Positions 7,651 through 15,870 of a DNA stretch of 60,687 bases are shown here, piece by piece. Origin of the DNA: Nocardia brasiliensis NBRC 14402 (GTDB taxonomy: Bacteria; Actinomycetota; Actinomycetes; Mycobacteriales; Mycobacteriaceae); the NCBI RefSeq assembly GCF_000308475.2, contig NZ_BAFT02000056.1, forward strand, positions 1 to 60,687, given 5' to 3'. The position numbers were made by a program, and so were the translations under genes. Within the stretch, counting starts at the first letter, position 1; every line of letters starts with the position of its first letter. The notes beneath the pieces are model-generated. The model was not told the DNA's origin. It was given only the letters and a program-made list of their open reading frames with translations, and made no database searches.

Positions 7651-8379
7651 ATGCTCGGAGTTAGCCGAGACGGTGACGTAGTGACCATCGAACTTCAGCG
7701 CGAGGAGCGGCGCAACGCGCTGAACCTCGAACTCATCACGCTGCTGCGCGAAGCCGTCCTCGCCGCCGTCGCCGACGACGCCCGGGTGCTCGTGCTGACC
7801 GGGCGCGGTCCCATCTTCAGCGCGGGCGCGGATCTGTCCGGGGTCTACTCGCAGGAGTTCCTCGGCGGCCTGATGGACATGCTGCACACCATCGAGTCGG
7901 TGCCGATCCCGGTGATCTCGGCGATCAACGGCGGCGCGCTCGGCGCGGGCGTGCAGCTGGCGCTGGCCTCGGATCTGCGGGTGATCGAGCCGGACGCCTA
8001 CATCGCGATCCCCGCGGCCAAGCTCGGCATCTCGGTGGACCGCTGGACCATGACGAGGCTGGTCTCGCTGATCGGCGGCGGTCCCGCCCGGACCATCCTG
8101 CTCGGCGCGGACTCGGTGACCGCGGCCGACGCCTACACCTTCGGCTTCGCGAACCGGCTCGGCTCGCTCGCCGACGCCCAGTCCTGGGCCAAGCAGATCG
8201 CCGCGCTGGCGCCGCTGTCGCTGCGGCACATGAAGCTGGTGCTCAACGACGACGGCACCAGGGCGCCGGACACCGCGCAGCAGCGCGCCGCCCTGGAGGC
8301 GGCGTGGAGCAGCGCCGACGCCCAGGAGGGGCGCCTGGCCAGGCAAGAGAAACGTGCCGCGAAATTTGTGGGGCGATGA
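7651..8379 (+). CDS. echA6: EchA6-like crotonase-fold protein, probably non-hydratase
   Basis: A 242-residue crotonase-fold protein. The oxyanion motifs are present (SAGADLSG at 57-64 and GGALGAG at 94-100), but the two catalytic glutamates of true enoyl-CoA hydratases are missing: the usual PExxLG is PAAKLG (121-126), and the second position falls in the TILLG segment. A tryptophan at residue 132 (VDRW) matches W133 of M. tuberculosis EchA6 (Rv0905), a protein that carries acyl-CoA to FAS-II/mycolate synthesis rather than hydrating enoyl-CoA. GGGGAGG just upstream is a good ribosome site for ATG 7651. The stop overlaps the MBL-fold gene, as in the Rv0905-Rv0906 pair. Confidence 0.85.
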   Translation: MLGVSRDGDVVTIELQREERRNALNLELITLLREAVLAAVADDARVLVLTGRGPIFSAGADLSGVYSQEFLGGLMDMLHTIESVPIPVISAINGGALGAGVQLALASDLRVIEPDAYIAIPAAKLGISVDRWTMTRLVSLIGGGPARTILLGADSVTAADAYTFGFANRLGSLADAQSWAKQIAALAPLSLRHMKLVLNDDGTRAPDTAQQRAALEAAWSSADAQEGRLARQEKRAAKFVGR

Positions 8380-9521
8380 TGAGCATTCGCAGCATTGTCG
8401 GTTGGGCGGCCGGGGCGCTCGGTCTCACCTGGGTGGTGCGCGCGGCGTGGGGCATACCCTCTGCGATGGGCGCCTCGATCTCGGCTATCCAGCCGTACGC
8501 GACGGGCGCGACCACCTACCGCGACCGCCAGTTCCACAACACCGAGCCGAGTAGTCAGATCGCGGCGGGATCGGCGCCGTCCCTGCTGGTTTCGGCGCTC
8601 ACCAAGCGCAACGTGGGCCGCCCGACCGGCGTGATCCCGTTGCAGACACCGCAGTTGCCCGCGGCGGCCGCCGAGCTGGCCGTCACCTGGTACGGGCACG
8701 CCACCGCGCTGATCGAGGTGGACGGATACCGGGTGCTCACCGATCCGGTGTGGAGCGAACGGGTTTCGCCGTCCGCGCTGGTCGGGCCGACCCGGATGCA
8801 CCCGGTGCCGACGCAGCTGTCCGCGCTGCCCGCGGTGGACGCGGTGATCATCTCGCACGATCACTACGACCATTTGGACAAGGACACCGTCCGCGAACTC
8901 GTACTGCGCCAGACCGCACCGTTCCTGGTGCCGATCGGCATCGGCGCGCATCTGCGGCACTGGGGCGTGCCCGAGCATCGGATCATCGAATTGGATTGGG
9001 GCGGTTCGGTTTCGATGTCCGCGCTGGGCCGGGCGCACGCGGACGCGGAGCTGACCATCACCTGCACCGAAGCGCGGCACTTCTCCGGGCGCGGCCTGGT
9101 GCGCAACACCACGCTGTGGGCGTCGTGGTCGATCGTCGGCCCGACCCGGCGGGCGTACTTCGGCGGCGACACCGGCTACACCAAGGCGTTCGCCGATGCC
9201 GGCGCCGCGCTCGGCCCGTTCGATCTGACGCTGCTGCCGATCGGCGCCTACGACGAACGGTGGCGTGACGTGCACATGAATCCGGAGGAGGCGGTGCGCG
9301 CGCACGCCGATCTGTGCGTCGGCAACGCGGGTTACGGCCTGCTGGTGCCGATCCACTGGGCTACCTTCAATCTCGCCTTCCACGGCTGGTCCGAGCCGGT
9401 GCGCCGGATGGTCGCCGCGGCGGAGCGGGCCGGCACCACGATCGCCGTTCCGATGCCGGGTCAGCGGGTCGATCCCGATGGGGCGCCCGCACGGGACTCG
9501 TGGTGGGAAGATGTGGGGTGA
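8376..9521 (+). CDS. MBL-fold metallohydrolase (Rv0906-like)
   Basis: A 381-residue metallo-beta-lactamase-fold hydrolase of the N-acyl-phosphatidylethanolamine phospholipase D-like group. The metal motif HDHYDH is at residues 161-166, followed by EARHFSGRG, YFGGDTGY and PIHWATF segments that supply further ligands. A hydrophobic N-terminus (residues 3-30) suggests membrane anchoring or export. The ATG at 8376 overlaps the echA6 stop (ATGA); a second ATG at 8379 is equally possible. The pairing with echA6 is the same as Rv0905-Rv0906 in M. tuberculosis, suggesting a role in acyl-lipid handling. The true substrate is unknown. Confidence 0.88.
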   Translation: MMSIRSIVGWAAGALGLTWVVRAAWGIPSAMGASISAIQPYATGATTYRDRQFHNTEPSSQIAAGSAPSLLVSALTKRNVGRPTGVIPLQTPQLPAAAAELAVTWYGHATALIEVDGYRVLTDPVWSERVSPSALVGPTRMHPVPTQLSALPAVDAVIISHDHYDHLDKDTVRELVLRQTAPFLVPIGIGAHLRHWGVPEHRIIELDWGGSVSMSALGRAHADAELTITCTEARHFSGRGLVRNTTLWASWSIVGPTRRAYFGGDTGYTKAFADAGAALGPFDLTLLPIGAYDERWRDVHMNPEEAVRAHADLCVGNAGYGLLVPIHWATFNLAFHGWSEPVRRMVAAAERAGTTIAVPMPGQRVDPDGAPARDSWWEDVG

Positions 9522-9559
9522 ACACTCGTGCTAGTGGGCTACGGAAAGGATCGAACGCT

Positions 9560-9784
9560 ATGAGCTTCGCCGATACTCTGAAGGGCCTGGTCGGCAAGGG
9601 CAAGGACGCGGCAGCCAAGAACGCCGACAAGATCAACGATGCGATCGACAAGGGCGGTGACTTCATCGACCAGAAGACGCAGGGCAAGTACTCGGACAAG
9701 ATCGCGAAGGGCAAGGAGGCCGCCAAGAAGGCGGTCCCGCCGGAACAGCCGGGTGCCCCCGAGCAGCCGGGTCCGCAGGGCTGA
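9560..9784 (+). CDS. MT0933-like small antitoxin-family protein
   Basis: A 74-residue, Lys/Ala/Asp-rich helical protein of the MT0933 antitoxin family (Rv0909 type). The characteristic NADKINDAIDKGGDFIDQKT segment is followed by GKYSDKIAKGKEAAKKA and a Pro/Gln/Gly-rich tail. GGAAAGGA at 9542-9549 is a well placed ribosome site for ATG 9560. In M. tuberculosis the partner toxin is an adjacent SRPBCC protein (Rv0910), but no such gene is next to this one. A shorter relative lies beyond ligD at 12252, so the antitoxin label is by family only. Confidence 0.85.
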   Translation: MSFADTLKGLVGKGKDAAAKNADKINDAIDKGGDFIDQKTQGKYSDKIAKGKEAAKKAVPPEQPGAPEQPGPQG

Positions 9785-9786
9785 TG

Positions 9787-9823
9787 AGCGGCGGGGATCC
9801 GGTTTCTGTCGGTCCCCGCCGCT
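9787..9823 (+). terminator. Hairpin terminator after MT0933-like gene
   Basis: AGCGGCGGGGA (9787-9797) pairs perfectly with TCCCCGCCGCT (9813-9823) around a 15-base loop, three bases after the MT0933-like stop. There is no T-run, as is common for actinobacterial hairpin terminators. It separates this gene from ligD, which starts 13 bases later, so ligD needs its own promoter or relies on read-through. Confidence 0.55.
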
Positions 9824-9835
9824 AAAATCGTTGTC

Positions 9836-12151
9836 ATGGCCGCCCGCCGGAATTTCGGGGGTATCGAGGTTGAGCTGAGCAACCTCGACAAAGTGCTGTA
9901 TCCAGCCACCGGCACCACCAAAGGCGAAGTCATCGCCTACTATTCGGCGATCGCGCCCGCCATGCTGCCGCATATCGCCGGTCGAGCGGTCACCAGGAAG
10001 CGCTGGCCCAACGGCGTCGACGAACCCTCCTTCTTCGAGAAGAACCTCCCGTCGCACGCGCCGTCCTGGATCGAGCGACGCACCGTCCGGCACTCCGATC
10101 GCACGGTCACCTATCCGCTGATCGAATCCGAGGCCGGGATGGCCTGGCTCGGCCAGCAGGCGGCCCTGGAAGTCCATGTGCCGCAATGGCGTTTCGACGG
10201 AGACGAGCGGGGGCCGGCCACCCGGCTGGTGTTCGACCTGGATCCCGGGCCCGGCGCCGGGCTGGCCGAATGCGCGAAGGTCGCGCTTGCGGTGCGCGAG
10301 ATGGTCGAGGGCATCGGCCTGCGCGCGTTCCCGGTGACCAGCGGCAGCAAGGGAATTCATCTCTATGTCCCGCTGGATCGGGCGGTGCGCGGCAGCGGCG
10401 CGTCGACGGTGGCCAAGCAGGTCGCGACCAATCTGGAGAAGCTGCATCCCGATCTGGTGACGGCCACCATGTCGAAATCCGTCCGCGGCGGCAAGGTATT
10501 CCTCGACTGGAGCCAGAACAATCCGTCCAAGACCACCATCGCGCCCTATTCGCTGCGCGGGCGCGAGCAGCCGAACGCGGCGGCGCCGCGCAGCTGGCGG
10601 GAATTGGAGAGCCGGAAGAAGCTGCGGCACCTGCGTTTCGACGAAGTCCTCGCGCGCTGGCAGTCCGACGGCGATCTGCTCGCCGAGCTGGATCCGGCGC
10701 TGCCGCAACGTAATACCGCCTCGGCGGAGTCGGGCCCCGACGCTTTGGCGAAGTACCGGTCGATGCGCGATCCGGCGCGCACGCCCGAACCCGTGCCCGC
10801 CGACCGGCCGGTGCCGGGCGAGGACAGCCGCTTCGTCGTGCAGGAACACCATGCCCGCCGGCTGCATTGGGACGTGCGGCTGGAGCGGGGCGGCGTGCTG
10901 GTGTGCTGGGCCGTGCCGAAGGGACCGCCCACCTCCTCGAAGCAGAACCGCCTCGCCGTGCACACCGAGGATCACCCGCTGGAGTACCTGGACTTCCACG
11001 GCACGATCCCGAAGGGGCAGTACGGCGGCGGCGATATGACGATCTGGGACTCGGGCACCTACGTCACCGAGAAATGGCGGGACGACGAGGTGATCGTCCG
11101 ATTCCACGGCGAACGTCTCAACGGGCGCTATGCGCTGATCCAGACCAACGGCAACCAGTGGCTGATGCACCTGATGCGGGAGCAGCACGGCGACGCGGCC
11201 GAGCCCGAGACCAACGGTGCGGACACGGCCTCGACGGGGCGGATCATCAGGGTGTCCAGCGGTCCGTCGCCGTTCCCGCGGGGACTCGCGCCGATGCTCG
11301 CGACCCCCGGCGACGTCGCGGACCTGCACACCGACGAGTGGTGCTTCGAGACGAAGTGGGACGGCTTCCGGCTGATCGCGGAGATCAGCTCCGGCACAAT
11401 GACTTTGCGGAGCCGCAAAGGCAACGTGGTGACCGCGCGGTACCCGGGGATCGGGCCGCTGGCCGACGAACTGGCCGGGCACGAGGTGGTGCTCGACGGT
11501 GAGGCGGTGGTGTTCGACGACCACGGCGTCGCCAATCTCGGCCTGTTGCAGGCGGATGCGGCGCGGGCCGTGTTCGTGGCCTTCGACGTGTTGTACCTGG
11601 ACGGCACTTCGCTTGTCCGGAAACGGTATTCGGACCGGCGCCGGGTGCTGGAGGCGCTGGCCGGCACCGCGCCGTCACTGCGGGTGCCGCCGCGACTGGA
11701 CGGCGAGGGCGCGGACGCGGTGCGCTACAGCCAGGACCACGGCATGGAAGGCGTGATCGCCAAACGCCGGGATTCGGTCTATCTGCCCGGTAAGCGCGGG
11801 CACTCCTGGGTGAAGCAACGCAACTGGCGAACCCAGGACGTGGTGGTCGGCGGCTGGCGGCGCAGCGAGGCACGCGAGTTCAAGTCGCTGCTCGTCGGCA
11901 TTCCGTACGAGGGCAGGCTGATCTACGTCGGCCGGGTCGGCACCGGCTTCAACGATGCCGACATGCAGGAGCTGGCGGGGCGGTTGGCGAAGCTGGAACG
12001 CAAGACGAATCCGTTCGACAACGACCTGACCGCCGAGGAGCGCAAGGAAGCGGTGTGGGTGACCCCGAAACTGCGCGGCTCGGTGCGGTTCATGAACTGG
12101 ACCGAGACGGGCCGGTTGTGGCACCCGGCCTGGCTCGGTGCGCAGGACTGA
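9836..12151 (+). CDS. ligD: Multifunctional NHEJ DNA ligase LigD (polymerase-phosphoesterase-ligase)
   Basis: A 771-residue LigD in mycobacterial domain order. The primase-type polymerase domain (about 1-290) has the metal pair D134 and D136 in VFDLDPGPG. The 3'-phosphoesterase domain (about 330-470) has EHHARRLHWDVRLE. The ATP-dependent ligase domain (about 480-771) has nucleotidyl lysine K507 in ETKWDGFR, plus GEAVVFDD and the EGVIAKRRDS motif. It fills, trims and seals broken ends with Ku in non-homologous end joining; no ku gene is in the window. Length is close to M. tuberculosis LigD (759). It is bracketed by two MT0933-like small genes. Identity is secure. Confidence 0.97.
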   Translation: MAARRNFGGIEVELSNLDKVLYPATGTTKGEVIAYYSAIAPAMLPHIAGRAVTRKRWPNGVDEPSFFEKNLPSHAPSWIERRTVRHSDRTVTYPLIESEAGMAWLGQQAALEVHVPQWRFDGDERGPATRLVFDLDPGPGAGLAECAKVALAVREMVEGIGLRAFPVTSGSKGIHLYVPLDRAVRGSGASTVAKQVATNLEKLHPDLVTATMSKSVRGGKVFLDWSQNNPSKTTIAPYSLRGREQPNAAAPRSWRELESRKKLRHLRFDEVLARWQSDGDLLAELDPALPQRNTASAESGPDALAKYRSMRDPARTPEPVPADRPVPGEDSRFVVQEHHARRLHWDVRLERGGVLVCWAVPKGPPTSSKQNRLAVHTEDHPLEYLDFHGTIPKGQYGGGDMTIWDSGTYVTEKWRDDEVIVRFHGERLNGRYALIQTNGNQWLMHLMREQHGDAAEPETNGADTASTGRIIRVSSGPSPFPRGLAPMLATPGDVADLHTDEWCFETKWDGFRLIAEISSGTMTLRSRKGNVVTARYPGIGPLADELAGHEVVLDGEAVVFDDHGVANLGLLQADAARAVFVAFDVLYLDGTSLVRKRYSDRRRVLEALAGTAPSLRVPPRLDGEGADAVRYSQDHGMEGVIAKRRDSVYLPGKRGHSWVKQRNWRTQDVVVGGWRRSEAREFKSLLVGIPYEGRLIYVGRVGTGFNDADMQELAGRLAKLERKTNPFDNDLTAEERKEAVWVTPKLRGSVRFMNWTETGRLWHPAWLGAQD

Positions 12152-12251
12152 CGGTGTGACCGTTTTCGCGCTCGTCGTGCCGTTGCGGTGGGTGTTCGCC
12201 TCGGTAGGGTGAGTCCGCGGTTGAACTCAGCGCGAGAACGAGGAGTGCACA

Positions 12252-12431
12252 GTGGACTTCAAGAACCTGGCGGGCAAGGCGCTCGACCTGGCCCAGCAGA
12301 ACGCCGACAAGGTGGAGACCGTCATCGAGAAGGCGGGCGATATCGTCGACCAGAAGACCGGCGGCAAGTTCGCGGGCCAGGTGGACTCCGCGCAGGAGGC
12401 GGCGAAGAAGGCCCTGCGCAAGGAGGGCTGA
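12252..12431 (+). CDS. Second MT0933-like small protein, short form
   Basis: A 59-residue protein starting at GTG 12252 with a GAGGAG ribosome site about 6 bases upstream. It shares the family core with the 9560 gene: QQNADKVETVIEKAGDIVDQ, then KTGGKFAGQVDSAQEAAKKA, but lacks the Pro/Gln tail. Codon use is strongly GC-ending, as expected for a real gene. It lies 100 bases after ligD in the same direction, so the two may be co-transcribed. No toxin-like partner follows. The function is unknown; the family name comes from Rv0909-type antitoxins. Confidence 0.82.
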   Translation: MDFKNLAGKALDLAQQNADKVETVIEKAGDIVDQKTGGKFAGQVDSAQEAAKKALRKEG

Positions 12432-12806
12432 AACCGGCTTCGGGGCGTCCAGTTCGTTCCGTTTGATTCGGTGCCGATCCCGTTGAGGTGAAGCATCTTT
12501 CGACGGCGGACACGCGCGGCGGCGGCTCTGACCAAGGATGCCCGTTGCCCGGTGCCGCGTCCGGCCAGTACCGTGGACAACCCGGGGCTCGAGTAAATCG
12601 GCGCAGGTCACGGCCGGTGCACGGATGCGCCCGGGCGAACTCGGGGAGGCCCTGTGCGCGACCACCATGCTGCCGCCGAGCGCGGCGTGTCCGGCCTATC
12701 GCGGCTAGCCGGCCGAATGTGTCGGCCCGGCAACGAATTAGGGGTTTCGGCGAAACATCCGGCGAGTACCGGCCGGGGCGAGCACGGGCAAGGTAGGTTG
12801 CCTGCC
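12432..12806. other. Non-coding gap before secreted lipase
   Basis: About 375 bases with no reading frame that looks coding on either strand. It should hold the lipase promoter. Close to the lipase start, GGCAA (12787-12791) and TTGCC (12798-12802) can pair and leave GGTAGG, part of the likely ribosome site, in the loop. The stem is only 5 bp, so I do not call it a regulator. Nothing else stands out. Confidence 0.4.
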
Positions 12807-14099
12807 ATGGCGACTCCGAGCGGAATCGGTAGTGGGGCAACGTTCGTCGGCGCGGCAACATCCACCGGGTCCCGGAGATCGGCCCTGCTCAGATTCGGAT
12901 TATCGGTGGCCGCCGCCGCGCTGCTGACCGCGACGCCGCTCAGCCCCTCAGGGACGGCGCACGCCCAGATTCCGCCCCCGGATGCCGACCCCTTCTACGC
13001 GGCGCCCGCCGACCTCGCCGCCTATGCCGAGGGCGCGATCGTGGATTCGCGCCAGATCGCGTTGTTCGGTCTGCCACTACCGGTTTCGACCTGGCAGGTG
13101 AAGTACCGCAGCACCGACGCGGGCGGCGCCGCGATCGCGGACGTCGCCACCGTCATGGTGCCGATGCTGCCCTGGTTCGGGCCGGGACCGCGGCCGCTGC
13201 TGTCGTATCAGATCGCCGAGGACAGCCTCGGCACCCGGTGTGCGCCGTCCTACGCGTTGCGCGGCGGCGGTGATCTCGGCGGCGCGCAGGCGCTGATCGA
13301 CACTCCGTTCATGGCCGACGCGCTGCGCCGCGGCTGGGCGGTGGTGACCAGTGATCACGAGGGCCCGCAGGCACGGTTCCTGGACGGGGTCAATGCGGGG
13401 CACGGTGTGCTGGACGGAATCCGTGCCGCGCGCGCGTTGCCCGCGGCCGGTCTCGGGCCGCAGACGCCGATCACCGCATGGGGCTATTCGGGTGGGGCGT
13501 TCGCGACGCTGTGGGCCGCGCAGATGCAGCCGCAGTACGCGCCGGACATCCGGTTCGCGGGCATCGCCGCGGGTGGCCTGCCCTCGAACTGGCCCGCCAT
13601 CGCGAAACATGTGGACGGTACCGGCCAGGCGGGCTTGGCCATGCTCATCCTGCTCGCGGCGATCAAGGACCAGCCGAACGCCGGTGTCGCCGAGCTGCTC
13701 AACGATCGCGGTCGCGCGATGCTGGCCGCCGACGGGAACGCGTGTGGTCCCGATCTGGTGCTGAAGTACATGGGTGCGCGCGTCGACGATTACGCCGCGG
13801 TCCCGGACCTGCTGTCCCACCCCGGTTTTCGGGCCGCCACCGCGGGCCAGGAGCTGGGCGAACCGGCCCCGGCGGTGCCGCTGTACCTGTACCACAGCAC
13901 CACCGACGACGTGATCCCCCCAGCCGGCTTCACCGATCTGGTGGGCCGCTACTGCGCACAGGGTGCCGACATCACGTATCTGAATTCGCCGCTCCCAGGC
14001 CACAATCCCGCCGCCGCGGGCGAAGCGCTCGGCGCGATGGCCTATCTCGCCGACCGGGTGGCCGGTAGCCCCGTGCCGCAGGGTTGCCACCCGCGCTAG
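12807..14099 (+). CDS. Secreted lipase, LIP family
   Basis: A 430-residue secreted serine lipase of the secretory lipase (LIP) family, common in mycolate actinobacteria. The N-terminus has a twin-arginine-like pair (SRRS), a hydrophobic stretch (FGLSVAAAALL) and a signal-peptidase AHA site near residue 52. The nucleophile is S228 in GYSGG; the acid lies in the STTDDVIPP segment and the histidine in PGHNPAAAG near the C-terminus. It should hydrolyse acyl esters outside the membrane. ATG 12807 was chosen because it starts directly before the signal peptide; in-frame codons further upstream look non-coding. A strong hairpin follows at 14217. Confidence 0.9.
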   Translation: MATPSGIGSGATFVGAATSTGSRRSALLRFGLSVAAAALLTATPLSPSGTAHAQIPPPDADPFYAAPADLAAYAEGAIVDSRQIALFGLPLPVSTWQVKYRSTDAGGAAIADVATVMVPMLPWFGPGPRPLLSYQIAEDSLGTRCAPSYALRGGGDLGGAQALIDTPFMADALRRGWAVVTSDHEGPQARFLDGVNAGHGVLDGIRAARALPAAGLGPQTPITAWGYSGGAFATLWAAQMQPQYAPDIRFAGIAAGGLPSNWPAIAKHVDGTGQAGLAMLILLAAIKDQPNAGVAELLNDRGRAMLAADGNACGPDLVLKYMGARVDDYAAVPDLLSHPGFRAATAGQELGEPAPAVPLYLYHSTTDDVIPPAGFTDLVGRYCAQGADITYLNSPLPGHNPAAAGEALGAMAYLADRVAGSPVPQGCHPR

Positions 14100-14210
14100 C
14101 CGGCTGCCGCGCGCCTTTTCGCGTGCCGCGCACGGGCTCGCCGGGCAACGCGCCGCTGCTGGAATGAAAGGTGCGCGTCATCCTGCCACCGCGCTGAAAG
14201 CGGCTGCCGC

Positions 14211-14261
14211 ACAAAACGACACGGCGCACACCGGCCGAGCGGGCCGGTGTGCGCCGTGTCG
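14211..14261 (-). terminator. Strong intrinsic terminator, 20 bp stem with U-run on the minus strand
   Basis: A perfect 20-base inverted repeat (14217-14236 and 14242-14261) encloses a 5-base loop between the convergent lipase (ends 14099) and glycine-rich protein (ends 14270). Read on the minus strand the stem is followed by TTTTGT, giving a textbook rho-independent terminator for the minus-strand gene. The stem should also stop plus-strand transcripts, though without a T-run. The stem core is GGCGCACACCGGCC. Confidence 0.9.
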
Positions 14262-14269
14262 GGTGCGCG

Positions 14270-14923
14270 TCAGTTCTTGGGGCTACCGTCGTTCATCCAC
14301 TTGGTGGTGCCCGGCGGGGCAGTGAGGGTGCCGATCAGGTCGATACCCGCGACGATCAGGGTAGGACCACCGGCAACGATGGTGCCGATGATGCCACCGA
14401 CCGCGGCGCCCGCCAGAACGCTGGCGATCACCGTCGGACCCCCGAGGATGCCGGTCAGGCCGACCAGCGCGCCGATGGCGGTGCCGATGAAACCACCGAC
14501 CGCGGTCGCGATGCCGAATTGCGAGAGAAATGCATCCTGGGCCCGCTGATTCTCATACGGCGACGCGATTTCCGTCGCGGGCACCGGACGCGCTTTCGCC
14601 GCGTCCTTGACCACGGTTAGCTCCAGGGTCCGGCCCGCATCGCTCACCGCGTGCGGTAGCGGGTATTCCAGGCCGTCCTGCCGGAAGGCCAGCGGCATGG
14701 TCACGACGGTGTTTCCGGCCTCGTCCTTCACCGCGACCGCATCGCCCGCGACCTCGAACGAGCCGCCGGTGAGCGTGGTGATGATCTTGTCGCCCACCAG
14801 GTTCGACGCATAGCCGATGTCGTTGGCCGCCGGGGCGGCCGGCGCTGCGTACGAGGTGCCCGCGCCGACGGCGACCGCCGCGACGAGAGGAATGGCAGCC
14901 GCGGTGATCTTGCGGAGAATCAT
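14270..14923 (-). CDS. Secreted glycine-rich hypothetical protein
   Basis: A 217-residue protein I cannot assign by function. ATG 14923 begins directly at a signal peptide (MILRKITAAAIPLVAAVAVG) with cleavage near SYAAPAA; an upstream in-frame ATG at 15022 would place 33 polar residues before it and is less likely. Residues about 40-110 look like a small beta domain (SFEVAGDAVAVKDEAG). The C-terminal half is a run of GxxxG-type glycine-zipper segments (GGFIGTAIGALVG, GAAVGGIIGTIVAG) that could insert into or pack against membranes. Similar signal-beta-glycine zipper proteins are common in Nocardia and Rhodococcus, of unknown role. It ends at a strong terminator. Confidence 0.75.
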   Translation of the reverse strand: MILRKITAAAIPLVAAVAVGAGTSYAAPAAPAANDIGYASNLVGDKIITTLTGGSFEVAGDAVAVKDEAGNTVVTMPLAFRQDGLEYPLPHAVSDAGRTLELTVVKDAAKARPVPATEIASPYENQRAQDAFLSQFGIATAVGGFIGTAIGALVGLTGILGGPTVIASVLAGAAVGGIIGTIVAGGPTLIVAGIDLIGTLTAPPGTTKWMNDGSPKN

Positions 14924-15143
14924 TCGGGTGTTCCCATCTTCATCAGGTTTCAAGCATTGGAGAACGCTGCGCACGCCGAATTTCCTTCCCCCACTGCGGT
15001 GCGCAGACACCATGTGATTCAAACAACAGCTACTCCGCAGATAACTGTACCGCCCCGAAGGCGTTCGGCCCCAAAAATAGGGGGTATTCTTCCGGTTTAA
15101 AATACGTGGATTATGTTATAGCCGTTGGCTATTCGATTCCGGC

Positions 15144-15815
15144 TCAGTGCAACACATTGACCGCACGGGCGATGACCAGGGCCGCGAGCACTAGCGAGAT
15201 CCCCGATTGCGCCATCATCATCGCCTTCGCCCACCGCGTCATCGGCATCACGTCCGTCGGGCTGAAGGCCGTGGCGTTCGTGAAGGACAGATACAGGTAG
15301 TCCATGAACTGGGGCTCCCATTCCGGGTCTGCCAGTTCGGGGTTCTGCATCTGGACAAACAAGAAGTCCGGCAACGGTTTTCGAGCGTTTGCCCGGGCAC
15401 CCGGCCCGCCCCGGTCGAACTCCCAGTAGCCGAGTCCGAACACCACCACATTGGTCAGCCAGATCGCCGCGCCGGAGCCCAGCAACCGGGCCGGGTCGTC
15501 GCTGAGCGTCCCATCGATCAATCCCATGACCAGGTGATAGGCCGAATATGCGGTGGCCAGCGCGAGCAGTCCGACCAATATCAGCCCGCCCCACCGCAAC
15601 CAGTTCTCTTCCCGGTCGCGGCGCAGCGGATCGGCCACCGCCAGCACGACCACGAGCAAACCCTCCAGCGTCGGCAGCAACCATCCAGGCGCCGGCAGAA
15701 ACCGGTCCGGCAACGCGAGCTGCAACCCGATCATGGCGAGCACGGCCACCGACATCCCGGCCCGGGACTCCCGGGTGGTCCGTCGCTGCCAAGCCGGTAT
15801 CGCGTCATTGCTCAT
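15144..15815 (-). CDS. Membrane protein with 2TM pore-like C-terminus (DUF1345-like)
   Basis: A 223-residue integral membrane protein with about five hydrophobic segments (AVLAMIGLQLALP, LLVVVLAV, LILVGLLALATAY, AIWLTNVVVFGLGYW and a C-terminal helix). Near residue 175 the sequence DYLYLSFTNATAFSPTDVMP sits between the last two helices, as does the pore loop of two-helix ion channels and of DUF1345 proteins, but there is no TxGYGD selectivity filter. ATG 15815 is the first start giving the hydrophobic core. It follows the ECF T gene on the same strand by 55 bases and may share its transcript. Function unknown. Confidence 0.75.
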   Translation of the reverse strand: MSNDAIPAWQRRTTRESRAGMSVAVLAMIGLQLALPDRFLPAPGWLLPTLEGLLVVVLAVADPLRRDREENWLRWGGLILVGLLALATAYSAYHLVMGLIDGTLSDDPARLLGSGAAIWLTNVVVFGLGYWEFDRGGPGARANARKPLPDFLFVQMQNPELADPEWEPQFMDYLYLSFTNATAFSPTDVMPMTRWAKAMMMAQSGISLVLAALVIARAVNVLH

Positions 15816-15870
15816 TCGGGTCAGTATCACCCGTCGGCAGACTGCCTTCCGGGAGGCGAGGCGGGCCCGG

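Noticed and set aside
8133..9383. Minus-strand 416-residue frame over echA6 and the MBL gene
   Set aside because: Antisense shadow; His/Arg/Gly-rich, no motifs, and both plus-strand genes are clear.
9539..11524. Minus-strand 661-residue frame opposite ligD
   Set aside because: Antisense to a secure ligD; composition typical of shadows in high-GC DNA.
12787..12802. RNA hairpin controlling the lipase ribosome site
   Set aside because: The stem is only 5 bp and leaves the site in the loop; such structures occur by chance.
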